Position numbers and translations under genes: made by a program. From NCBI GenBank assembly GCA_944364705.1, contig CALVWH010000154.1:1-6875 (forward strand): a stretch of 6,875 bases of DNA, read 5' to 3'. Within the stretch, counting starts at the first letter, position 1, and each line of letters opens with the position of its first letter. Below, one piece after another: positions 1 to 5,988 of the stretch. The notes under the pieces are model-generated. The model worked only from the letters and a program-made list of their open reading frames with translations, ran no database searches and was not told the DNA's origin. This DNA comes from an uncultured Bacilli bacterium (GTDB lineage Bacteria > Bacillota_I > Bacilli_A > RF39 > UBA660).

Positions 1-1478
1 GAAGCTTCTCCCATATGATCAAAATCTCCATGAGTTAAAATCAAAGCATCTAATCGGCGAATTCCTCTAGCTTTCAAAGACAACACAACATTTTTTCCAA
101 TCGTATTAGAAGAAGAAAACGTTCCTCCCGTATCAATTAAAACAACACCTTTTTCTTTAAAATCTAATAAAATACTATCCCCTTGTCCAACATCCAACAT
201 CAAAACGGCTGGACTTCGAAAAAAAGGAAGAAGATACAAAAAAAGAAAATAGAAAAAAAGGAAAACATATTTTTTCTTTGAAAAACAAAAGAAAAATAAA
301 AGATAATAGAAAAGAAAGAAAAACCAAGAAAGATGTGGAAAAATAAGAGAAATATTTGGAAGATGAAGAGTAATGGTTTCTATAAGCGTTATTAAACAAA
401 AGTAAAAAGAATCTAGAAAAGGAAAGAAAAAAACAAGAAAAGAAAATGGAAATAAAAGATACGTAATGATAGGAACAAAAAATAAATTATAAACAATCGT
501 TAAAACAGAAACTTCAAAAGAAGTTTGAATAACTAAAGGAATACTTGCGAAAAAAGCAATCAAAGAAGTCATCATTGTTTTTCCAAAATAAGATTTACAA
601 GCATTTATTTTTGAAGAAAAAACAAGTAAGAAAAAAGAAATAAGAAAACTAAATTGAAAGCCTAAATGATAAAGATAAAAAGGATTATATAAAAGAAAAA
701 AGCTAAGCAAAAGGAAAAACCACGAAATCGTACTTCCTGGTAAACAGAATCTTTTTTTAACTCGAAGCATTAAGAAAAAAACAATACTTCGCATCGCAGA
801 TGGTGTAAATTGAACTAAAAAAGCATAAAACAAAAAAAACACACTTAGTATAAGAGTAGAATATTTTCTTTTTTTTAAAATTGTAGAAAGAAAAAAGGCC
901 GCAAAAAAAGTAATATGCATACCAGAAACAGAAAACAAATGAGAAAGGCCTTGTTTTTGATAAACATCTCTTACTTTTTTAGAAATTTCTTTCATATCTC
1001 CAAGCAAAAAAGTTTCCACATAAGCCCTTGATTTTAAGGATTCTATTCTTTCTAAAATTTTATTTTTTATATGATAAAAAAAAGACGTATACTTTTGAAC
1101 TCTTTCAATTTTATCTGCCGAAAATTCATAAACAATATGTTTACTAAGCAAATACTTTTGATAATCAAATAAATAAAAATTCGTATTTCTTTTTGGATAT
1201 TGATAAGTTCCGGTTGCTTCAATTTGATCTCCAAGTTCTATTTTCGGAAATTCTTTTTTTTTATAATAAATAAGAGAGGTATTATTTCCTTCTAACACCA
1301 TATGATCACCACTTATTTGTAAAGACTCTACCGTTAGGGTAATTTTATTTGTTTCTGGTAACTTTGGACTTTGATAAAAAAAGATCCGAAAAAAAGAAAG
1401 AACAAAAACAAAAAGAAGATATCCACTAAACCATAATGGAATCTTTGATTTTTTCAAAGGTTGATGATCCAATCCCAT
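1..1478 (-). CDS. comEC: ComEC/Rec2-family DNA-uptake channel protein (3' end beyond window)
   Basis: Inner-membrane channel that moves one strand of transforming DNA into the cytoplasm. The frame is open from position 1478 to the left edge, about 492 codons. Seen in order from the ATG at 1478: an N-terminal hydrophobic segment; a soluble OB-like/DUF4131 region (about residues 40-130); the Competence domain with FSVSGMHIT (181-189), PSAMRS (226-231) and GFQFSF (273-278), which match the usual SVSGxH, PSxxRA and GFQLSF signatures; a very Phe-rich membrane block; then a metallo-beta-lactamase-like domain starting with LDVGQGDS (about 427-434), a DTGG motif, and the metal-binding H483-x-D485-x-D487-H488. 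The rest of that domain lies outside the window. The start is uncertain: a stop directly precedes ATG 1478, and neither it nor TTG 1457 (which gives MKKSKIPLW) has a strong ribosome binding site. Either start overlaps the end of comEA, suggesting translational coupling. No frameshift is seen. Confidence 0.95.
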   Translation of the reverse strand, partial: MGLDHQPLKKSKIPLWFSGYLLFVFVLSFFRIFFYQSPKLPETNKITLTVESLQISGDHMVLEGNNTSLIYYKKKEFPKIELGDQIEATGTYQYPKRNTNFYLFDYQKYLLSKHIVYEFSADKIERVQKYTSFFYHIKNKILERIESLKSRAYVETFLLGDMKEISKKVRDVYQKQGLSHLFSVSGMHITFFAAFFLSTILKKRKYSTLILSVFFLFYAFLVQFTPSAMRSIVFFLMLRVKKRFCLPGSTISWFFLLLSFFLLYNPFYLYHLGFQFSFLISFFLLVFSSKINACKSYFGKTMMTSLIAFFASIPLVIQTSFEVSVLTIVYNLFFVPIITYLLFPFSFLVFFFPFLDSFYFCLITLIETITLHLPNISLIFPHLSWFFFLFYYLLFFFCFSKKKYVFLFFYFLFLYLLPFFRSPAVLMLDVGQGDSILLDFKEKGVVLIDTGGTFSSSNTIGKNVVLSLKARGIRRLDALILTHGDFDHMGEA

Positions 1479-1974
1479 TTACTTTTTGAATATCTTCAAT
1501 AGATTGAAACTTTTGTGTTTCTCTATATTCTAAAATTGCTTCCGCTTTTGTTTCTCCAATTCCTGGAATGGTAAGTAATTCTTCTAAAGTTGCTGTATTA
1601 ATATTAATTTTTCCTTCTTCATAGGAAATGGAAGATTCTTCTCCTTGGTAAGGAACAAAAATGACCATTTCATCGGTTACCTTTTGACTTAAATTTAAAG
1701 AGTCCGTATCTGCATTTTCTAAAAGTCCACCATTTTGTTCAATCACATTTTGGACACGGTCTCCCTCTTCTACTTCATAAATGCCTGGACGTACCACTGC
1801 ACCTTTTAAATCAACCATAACAATTTCTTTTGGTTTTTCCTCTTCTATGGTTATTGGCTCTTCTTCTAATACTTCTTCTTTCGAAGAAATAAAAAAGAAA
1901 TATAAAATCAAACAAATAAAACAAAATGCCATACAAATAAGGTATCCTAAATTTTCATATATTTTTTCTTTCAT
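1426..1974 (-). CDS. comEA: ComEA competence DNA receptor
   Basis: Membrane-anchored, surface-exposed double-stranded DNA-binding protein that hands DNA to ComEC. It has 182 residues, slightly shorter than typical Bacillus ComEA (about 200). Seen: a short charged N-terminus; one membrane segment (about 10-29); an acidic Glu/Pro-rich linker (32-50); an SLBB domain (about 52-108) beginning VDLKGAVVRPGIYEV; and a C-terminal pair of helix-hairpin-helix motifs, ININTATLEELLTIPGIG (123-140) and a second with NGIGSSTF (166-173). The ATG at 1974 is preceded by TTGAGGCG at a normal distance. It lies 53 nt downstream of the SEDS gene with no convincing terminator between, and its end overlaps the start of comEC. 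The usual B. subtilis middle gene comEB (a dCMP deaminase) is absent, as in many other Bacillota. Confidence 0.96.
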   Translation of the reverse strand: MKEKIYENLGYLICMAFCFICLILYFFFISSKEEVLEEEPITIEEEKPKEIVMVDLKGAVVRPGIYEVEEGDRVQNVIEQNGGLLENADTDSLNLSQKVTDEMVIFVPYQGEESSISYEEGKININTATLEELLTIPGIGETKAEAILEYRETQKFQSIEDIQKVNGIGSSTFEKIKDSIMV

Positions 1975-2027
1975 AACATCGCCTCAATAAAAACATACAA
2001 AAAAAAAGAAAAAAATCCTTGAAAAAA

Positions 2028-3179
2028 TCAATTTTTTTCTTTTCTTTTTCTTTCAATATGAATTCTTTGGACAATACTAATCGAACAAATTAAAGAAATT
2101 GTAAACGATCCTCCATAGCTTAAAAATGGTAATGGAACACCAGTTAAAGGTAAAACGCCAAACAGACCTCCTAAGTTAAAGAATATGTGTAAAAACATAT
2201 ACGTGGCAACCCCTAAGGCAATGTACCTGCCACGTAAGGTTGTGGATAAAGCCGCTATTTTTAAAATACGATATAATAAAATCATAAAAACAAGAATTAA
2301 AAATAGGCTAAAGAAAAGTCCATATTCTTCTACAATGATAGAAAAAACAGAATCGGTATGTGGTTCTGGAATATAGGAATATTTTTGTTTACTTTTTCCA
2401 ATTCCAAGTCCAAAAAGTCCACCATCATTAATCGCGATAAAACCATTACATATTTGATATCCACCATCTTCATATTTACTACAAGGATTAAAAAAGTCAA
2501 ATCTTGAACGTTGTTCTTCGGATAATATATGATGATCAGTAACTTTAAGTCCTACTAAAACGATAAGAACGGCACAAGAAGCAAATAAAATAATTTTTGC
2601 TTTTTCTTTTCTTAAAATTGGGCTTGCTAAAAAGAGCATCGCAAAGATTCCAAACAAAATCATTCCGGTTCCTAAATCTTTTTGTAAAATAACAACGGCT
2701 GGTAAAAATAAACCAACGGCCAATAGTAACAAAATGTAAGGCCAATGATTGATTCCTTTGGTTCGGAGTTTGACATAGAATCGTTCCATAAGTAAAGATA
2801 AAAAAACAATTAAGATGGGTTTCGCAAATTCACTTGGCTGAAATCGAATTCCACCGAATTCAATCCAGTTAATGGATCCCCTATGACTACTTCCTTGGAT
2901 CAATAACAATACTAAAATAACCCCAATAATCAAATACAAAAGCCAAACAAATTTTTTATATTGTTTCGTATCAACAAATAATATAAAAAGGGAAATGACA
3001 CTAGCAACCAAAATCATTTGACTTTGTTTATAAAAATAATAATACATAGGAACATCTTGGCTTACGGCTTGTCTTGATGATGCAGTTACAATATTTAAAA
3101 GCCCATATCCGATCATAAAGATCGTAAAAAAAAGAAGAGGCTTATCCATATCTTTAAAAATTGCTAATAATTTTTTCAA
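2028..3179 (-). CDS. ftsW: FtsW/RodA/SpoVE-family (SEDS) peptidoglycan glycosyltransferase, FtsW-like
   Basis: Polytopic membrane enzyme that polymerises lipid II into glycan strands, normally with a partner class B penicillin-binding protein. At 383 residues it has normal family length, with about ten hydrophobic segments. Visible signatures are INWIEFGGIRFQPSEFAK (103-120), LQKDLGTGMILF (165-176), GGLFGLGIGKSKQKYSYIPEPHTD (253-276) and LPLTGVPLPFLSYGGS (343-358). D276 in the HTD motif matches the essential Asp known from FtsW and RodA. The GxSxQKxxYxPEPHTD form favours FtsW over RodA, but SpoVE-type or RodA function cannot be excluded. The start is TTG at 3179, chosen because AGGAGGC lies 8 nt upstream. 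The predicted extracytoplasmic loop before the HTD motif carries two cysteines, C233 and C244. It ends with TGA, so TGA is a stop codon here. It is the first gene of the run leading into comEA and comEC. Confidence 0.93.
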   Translation of the reverse strand: MKKLLAIFKDMDKPLLFFTIFMIGYGLLNIVTASSRQAVSQDVPMYYYFYKQSQMILVASVISLFILFVDTKQYKKFVWLLYLIIGVILVLLLIQGSSHRGSINWIEFGGIRFQPSEFAKPILIVFLSLLMERFYVKLRTKGINHWPYILLLLAVGLFLPAVVILQKDLGTGMILFGIFAMLFLASPILRKEKAKIILFASCAVLIVLVGLKVTDHHILSEEQRSRFDFFNPCSKYEDGGYQICNGFIAINDGGLFGLGIGKSKQKYSYIPEPHTDSVFSIIVEEYGLFFSLFLILVFMILLYRILKIAALSTTLRGRYIALGVATYMFLHIFFNLGGLFGVLPLTGVPLPFLSYGGSFTISLICSISIVQRIHIERKRKEKN

Positions 3180-3185
3180 TGTTTT

Positions 3186-3192
3186 CGCCTCC
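3186..3192 (-). promoter_or_regulatory. Ribosome binding site that fixes a TTG start for the SEDS gene
   Basis: Read on the minus strand, an AGGAGGC-type Shine-Dalgarno sequence lies about 8 nt before TTG 3179. The frame has no ATG at an equally good distance, so this site supports the non-ATG start. Confidence 0.75.
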
Positions 3193-3206
3193 TATTTTCC
3201 AATAAT

Positions 3207-3212
3207 ATCATA
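3207..3212 (-). promoter_or_regulatory. Possible -10 box for the ftsW-comEA-comEC run
   Basis: On the minus strand TATGAT matches the sigma-A -10 consensus in 5 of 6 positions and would start transcription about 20 nt before the ftsW start, just ahead of its ribosome binding site. The -35 position 17 nt further upstream (TTTCTT) is poor. A perfect TTGACA (3285-3290, minus strand) is too far away to pair with it. The region is AT-rich, so chance matches are likely. Confidence 0.3.
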
Positions 3213-3302
3213 ACATATATTTATTTAAAAAGAAATTTTTCTAGTTATTTTCCATGAAAAAATGGGTATTTATGTAAACAAAAATGTCAAAAAAGAATAC
3301 GA

Positions 3303-3308
3303 TATACT
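3303..3308 (+). promoter_or_regulatory. Possible -10 box for the YjcZ-like gene
   Basis: TATACT lies 22 nt before the start codon and 9 nt before the ribosome binding site. I see no sigma-A -35 element at 16-18 nt. Either this is a weak or chance match, or another sigma factor or an activator is used. YjcZ-family genes in Bacillus are expressed during sporulation, but I could not fit a convincing sporulation sigma consensus here. Confidence 0.25.
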
Positions 3309-3317
3309 AGCAATAGT

Positions 3318-3324
3318 AAGGAGG
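3318..3324 (+). promoter_or_regulatory. Strong ribosome binding site deciding the small-protein start
   Basis: AAGGAGG with a 6-nt spacer to ATG 3331. It is a near-perfect match to the anti-Shine-Dalgarno sequence, suggesting efficient translation and ruling against the longer in-frame start at 3262. Confidence 0.85.
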
Positions 3325-3330
3325 TATATT

Positions 3331-3489
3331 ATGTATTACTATGGTGGTTATCAAGGATATGGTAACTCTTGTGGATGTGGATGTGGTTATGGAAACGGAT
3401 ATGGATATGGTACTGGATATGGTGCAGCAATTATTTTAGTTTTATTCATTTTACTTATTATTATCCTTGGTGCTAGAGCTTGGAACTAA
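3331..3489 (+). CDS. YjcZ-like small Gly/Tyr/Cys-rich membrane protein
   Basis: A 52-residue protein and the only plus-strand gene in the window. The first 31 residues are almost entirely Gly, Tyr, Asn and Cys, with a CGCGCGYG block (C14, C16, C18) followed by Gly-Tyr dipeptides. Residues 32-47 form one hydrophobic segment (AAIILVLFILLIIILG), followed by a short ARAWN tail. A Gly/Tyr-rich head joined to an IxxVLFILLIIxG segment is the hallmark of the YjcZ/YjcZ_2 family of small Bacillota proteins, several of which are sporulation-associated. The molecular function is not established. The start is ATG 3331 because AAGGAGG (3318-3324) lies 6 nt before it. An in-frame ATG at 3262 would add 23 residues unlike the family and has no such site. 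It is divergent from ftsW and convergent with ftsX, sharing a terminator with the latter. The family call is from pattern recognition only. Confidence 0.82.
   Translation: MYYYGGYQGYGNSCGCGCGYGNGYGYGTGYGAAIILVLFILLIIILGARAWN
3373..3420 (+). repeat. Imperfect hexanucleotide repeat (GGATRT-like) within the small gene
   Basis: Eight consecutive 6-nt units beginning with GG: ggatgt twice, ggttat, ggaaac, ggatat twice, ggtact and ggatat. Each encodes a Gly-X dipeptide (Cys, Tyr, Asn or Thr as X). The register keeps the reading frame, so unit gain or loss would change the length of the Gly-rich head without a frameshift. Confidence 0.7.
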
Positions 3490-3516
3490 AAAAAGAAAGG
3501 ACTCCTTTCTTTTTTT
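3488..3516. terminator. Bidirectional intrinsic terminator between the small gene and ftsX
   Basis: Perfect 13-bp inverted repeat: the arm at 3488-3500 pairs with 3504-3516 around a 3-nt loop (ACT). The inner part has GAAAGG/CCTTTC and the outer part is A/T runs, so each strand gives a hairpin ending in a U-tract. The arms overlap the last bases of the small gene's stop codon (3487-3489) and of the ftsX stop codon (3515-3517), so the one element can serve both convergent genes. Confidence 0.88.
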
Positions 3517-4420
3517 ATATTTTTAAATGTTTACGAACAGCACGCCAACTTCCAAACATACCTACTAAAATTCCAATCACTAATAATAGTAAAGATACAA
3601 ATAAAGAGAATGGTTGTGGCTCAATTAATTTGATAAATGGCGAGAATAATTGTCCATTAAAGTTTGCATACAAAGCGTTATATCCATAAATGGTTACGAT
3701 AATTGGAATGATGGAACCTAAAGCTCCTAGAAATAATCCTTCGAAAATAAATGGTATTTTTATATTAATGTTTGATGCTCCAACCAAACGCATGATTTCA
3801 ATTTCTCTTTTTCTTGAATCAATGGTAATTTTAATGGTATTTGAAATTAAGAATGCAGTAACTAAAATTAAAGCAACAACGACACCGATACTAATTTTTT
3901 TAACCGTTTCAAACACCGTAATTAATTGTTCTACCATTCCTTGTCCATATTTTACGGTAGAAACGTTATCCATTTTTTCAATTTTCTTTGCAATATCACC
4001 AATTTCTTCAATATTGCTTACTTTTACTAGAAAAGTATCTTGAATTGGACTTTCAGAATCTTCTAATCCTTCTAAAATGGTTTTGAAAGTATCGGATTCT
4101 TCCATCATAGACTGTGAAATTTCATTTTTTGATTCAAATTCATAAGATTCAACTCCGTTTAGTGCACGGATTTCTTGCTCTAAAGAAGCTTTTTCTTCTT
4201 CGGTGATATCTAAATCTAAGAACGTAACAATGGTTACATCTTTTTCAATTAACGTAGCAAAGTTATTAACATTTTCAGATAATACAATAGAAATCGCAAC
4301 AACTAATAAAGTAATCGTAATACAAGAAATGGAAGCTAAAGATAGAGAAAAGTTTCGAAAAACACCTTTAAAAGAATCTCGAATGTTTCGGAAAAATATT
4401 CTAAGCCCCTTCATGTTCAT
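3515..4420 (-). CDS. ftsX: FtsX, membrane subunit of the FtsEX cell-division complex
   Basis: Integral-membrane partner of the FtsE ATPase. In Bacilli the complex controls a peptidoglycan hydrolase (CwlO in B. subtilis) through its external loop. About 301 residues from this start. Seen: a basic N-terminus with FRNIRDSFKGVFRNFS; membrane segment 1 (about 26-48); a large extracytoplasmic domain (about 49-175) with the typical VTIVTFLDLDIT start; then three membrane segments (about 176-198, 224-246, 272-292). The FtsX/MacB-type signature REIEIMRLVGAS (205-216) is followed by PFIFEGLFLGALG. Candidate starts are ATG 4435, 4420 and 4414. I chose 4420 because AGAAGGGA lies just before it, but 4414 (MKGLRIFF) is nearly as good. 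It overlaps the end of ftsE by about 20 nt, pointing to coupled translation. No hydrolase or ctpB gene follows; the shared hairpin terminator does. Confidence 0.95.
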   Translation of the reverse strand: MNMKGLRIFFRNIRDSFKGVFRNFSLSLASISCITITLLVVAISIVLSENVNNFATLIEKDVTIVTFLDLDITEEEKASLEQEIRALNGVESYEFESKNEISQSMMEESDTFKTILEGLEDSESPIQDTFLVKVSNIEEIGDIAKKIEKMDNVSTVKYGQGMVEQLITVFETVKKISIGVVVALILVTAFLISNTIKITIDSRKREIEIMRLVGASNINIKIPFIFEGLFLGALGSIIPIIVTIYGYNALYANFNGQLFSPFIKLIEPQPFSLFVSLLLLVIGILVGMFGSWRAVRKHLKI

Positions 4421-5096
4421 ACGTCCCTTCTGCATAATCTTTTACGATTCTTCCAGAATCTAATAAAATAACTCTCTTCTTCATACGATTAACAATATCG
4501 GTATCATGAGTAACCATAATAATGGTTGTTCCTAATTTATTAATTGCTTCTAATACTTGCATAATTTCCATACTTGTTCCTTCATCCAAGTTTCCGGTTG
4601 GTTCATCACAGATTACAAGTTTTGGTCCATTAACGATTGCTCTTGCAATCGCAACTCTTTGTTGTTCTCCACCAGATAATTGTGTTGGGTAGTTTTTAGC
4701 TTTATGTTTTAATCCAACCAAATCTAAAACTTTTAAAACTTTTGAATGAATTTCATCTTTTGGTGTACCAAAGATTTCTAAGGCGAATGCTACATTTTCA
4801 TAAACGGTAGATTTATATAAAAGTTTAAAGTCTTGGAAAACAACACCTAATTTTCGTCTTAAAATATATACTTTTCGGTTTTTTAATTTTGCAACGTTAA
4901 TCCCTCCAACCATAATCGATCCACTGGTTGGTTTTTCTTCTCGATAAAGCATTTTTATCAATGTTGATTTTCCACAACCGGTTGGTCCAATAACGAAAAC
5001 AAATTCTCCTTTTTTTATTTCTAGATTTAAATCATAAATTGCTGTAACACCATTTTTATATGTTTTTTTTACATGTTTTAATTCAATTAAGCTCAT
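4401..5096 (-). CDS. ftsE: FtsE, ATPase subunit of the FtsEX cell-division complex
   Basis: Cytoplasmic ABC ATPase that drives FtsX and so wall hydrolase activity. At 231 residues it has normal family length and all nucleotide-binding motifs are present: Walker A GPTGCGKST (37-45; GPSGAGKST is more common), Q-loop Q88 in VFQDFKLL, signature LSGGEQQR (140-147), Walker B LVICDEP (160-166) with catalytic E165, D-loop GNLDE, and H-loop H197 in THD. FQDFKLL and EPTGNLD are typical of FtsE rather than of general exporters. ATG 5096 is preceded by AGGAGGT with a 5-nt spacer. It begins 10 nt after the YitT-family gene, and its last codons overlap the ftsX start. Confidence 0.96.
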   Translation of the reverse strand: MSLIELKHVKKTYKNGVTAIYDLNLEIKKGEFVFVIGPTGCGKSTLIKMLYREEKPTSGSIMVGGINVAKLKNRKVYILRRKLGVVFQDFKLLYKSTVYENVAFALEIFGTPKDEIHSKVLKVLDLVGLKHKAKNYPTQLSGGEQQRVAIARAIVNGPKLVICDEPTGNLDEGTSMEIMQVLEAINKLGTTIIMVTHDTDIVNRMKKRVILLDSGRIVKDYAEGTYEHEGA

Positions 5097-5106
5097 ATCT
5101 TACCTC

Positions 5107-5985
5107 CTATTCTCCACCAGATACTTCATAAGCATCGGTTACAACAAAAAAAGCTCTAGGATCAATTTGTTTTATTGCTTCTTTTGCTAAAAAATATTCT
5201 TTTGTTGGAATAATACACATAATCATTTTTTGGTTATTCCCTGTATATCCTCCGCGAACATTAAACACCGTAATTCCATGAGATAAATGTTTTAAAATAA
5301 AACGTTTTACATCAGTTTCATGTTCTGTAATAATATAAAATGCTTTGGATCCACTAATTCCTAAAATCACTTTATCTGACATCATACTAATTAAAAACAA
5401 AGAAATCAAAGAATAAATCATTCCAGGAATTCCAAAAACAAAAGCACTACAAACAATAATTAATCCATCGGTCCATAGCATTGCACATCCCATCGATGTT
5501 TTTCCATATTTCGATACAATTTGATTTAAAATATCGGTTCCTCCGGTTGTAAATCCAGCTCGAAAAATAAGTCCTAATCCAAATCCAGTACATATAGCTC
5601 CAAGTACAATGAGTAAGATCATTTCCATTCCATCTAAATTTACGTATTGTGGAACAAAGGAGGTTAATTTTACAAAAACGGGATAAAGTAAAGATCCTAC
5701 TACGGATTTTGCAGTTTTCTCTTTTCCTAAAAAAATAAAACTAATAAAAAGTAAAAAAATAGAACCAACTAAAATTACCAAAGATGGATCAATCCCAAAT
5801 AATTTATATAACATAACTCCAAGTCCGCCAACGCCATAAACAATGTTATTTTGAAGTAAAAATAAATTATATGCGATTGCAACAATAAGAATTCCTATAA
5901 GAAATTCGGCATATCGTTTCAATCGATCTTTTTGATATACTTTATGGATAATTTCATCATCTTTTATCTTTTTTTTAAACCACAT
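5107..5985 (-). CDS. YitT-family membrane protein (YitT_membrane plus DUF2179), YvjA-like
   Basis: Membrane protein of 292 residues and unknown biochemical role. Seen: a basic/hydrophilic N-terminus; about five hydrophobic segments (around 27-45, 50-62, 67-87, 120-142, 168-202); the family's conserved RAGFTTGGTDILNQIV (142-157); and a soluble C-terminal domain (about 213-288) matching the DUF2179 pattern, with GITVFNVRGGYTG and the late DPRAFFVVTDAYEV. The domain order and length (280-295 residues) are typical of YitT-family proteins. ATG 5985 begins 3 nt after the prfB stop; its AAAGGA ribosome binding site is inside the end of prfB. It sits between prfB and ftsE, as yvjA does in B. subtilis, where cccB also lies in the interval. 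Its place in the run suggests co-expression with ftsEX but does not prove a shared function. Confidence 0.93.
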   Translation of the reverse strand: MWFKKKIKDDEIIHKVYQKDRLKRYAEFLIGILIVAIAYNLFLLQNNIVYGVGGLGVMLYKLFGIDPSLVILVGSIFLLFISFIFLGKEKTAKSVVGSLLYPVFVKLTSFVPQYVNLDGMEMILLIVLGAICTGFGLGLIFRAGFTTGGTDILNQIVSKYGKTSMGCAMLWTDGLIIVCSAFVFGIPGMIYSLISLFLISMMSDKVILGISGSKAFYIITEHETDVKRFILKHLSHGITVFNVRGGYTGNNQKMIMCIIPTKEYFLAKEAIKQIDPRAFFVVTDAYEVSGGE

Positions 5986-5988
5986 GTT

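Noticed and set aside
175..399. Minus-strand 74-codon Phe/Ser-rich open frame
   Set aside because: It lies in another frame inside comEC, whose own frame is continuous here and carries recognisable motifs. The Phe/Ser content just reflects the T-rich coding strand.
1..1478. comEC as a broken gene, since no long ATG-to-stop frame is apparent
   Set aside because: Direct translation gives one continuous frame from 1478 to the edge with all expected domains in order. It only lacks its 3' end because the window stops.
2017..2040. Possible terminator between the SEDS gene and comEA
   Set aside because: The short inverted A/T runs have almost no G-C pairs and overlap the end of the gene. Stem stability would be very low, so it does not meet the pattern of an intrinsic terminator.
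1781..2376. Plus-strand open frames opposite comEA and the SEDS gene
   Set aside because: They are shadows of conserved minus-strand genes, with no family features or translation signals.
3286..3308. Sporulation sigma-E or sigma-K promoter ahead of the YjcZ-like gene
   Set aside because: GATATACT partly resembles the sigma-E/K -10, but the only -35-like sequence (GTCAAAAA) is 7 nt away, far too close, and the leading C of the -10 is missing.
3262..3330. 23-codon upstream extension of the small plus-strand gene from ATG 3262
   Set aside because: There is no ribosome binding site before 3262, the added residues do not resemble the family, and a near-perfect site directly precedes ATG 3331.
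3690..4043. Plus-strand 117-codon open frame opposite ftsX
   Set aside because: It is antisense to a well-supported gene, has no ribosome binding site of note and no recognisable motif. Long antisense frames are common opposite membrane-protein genes.
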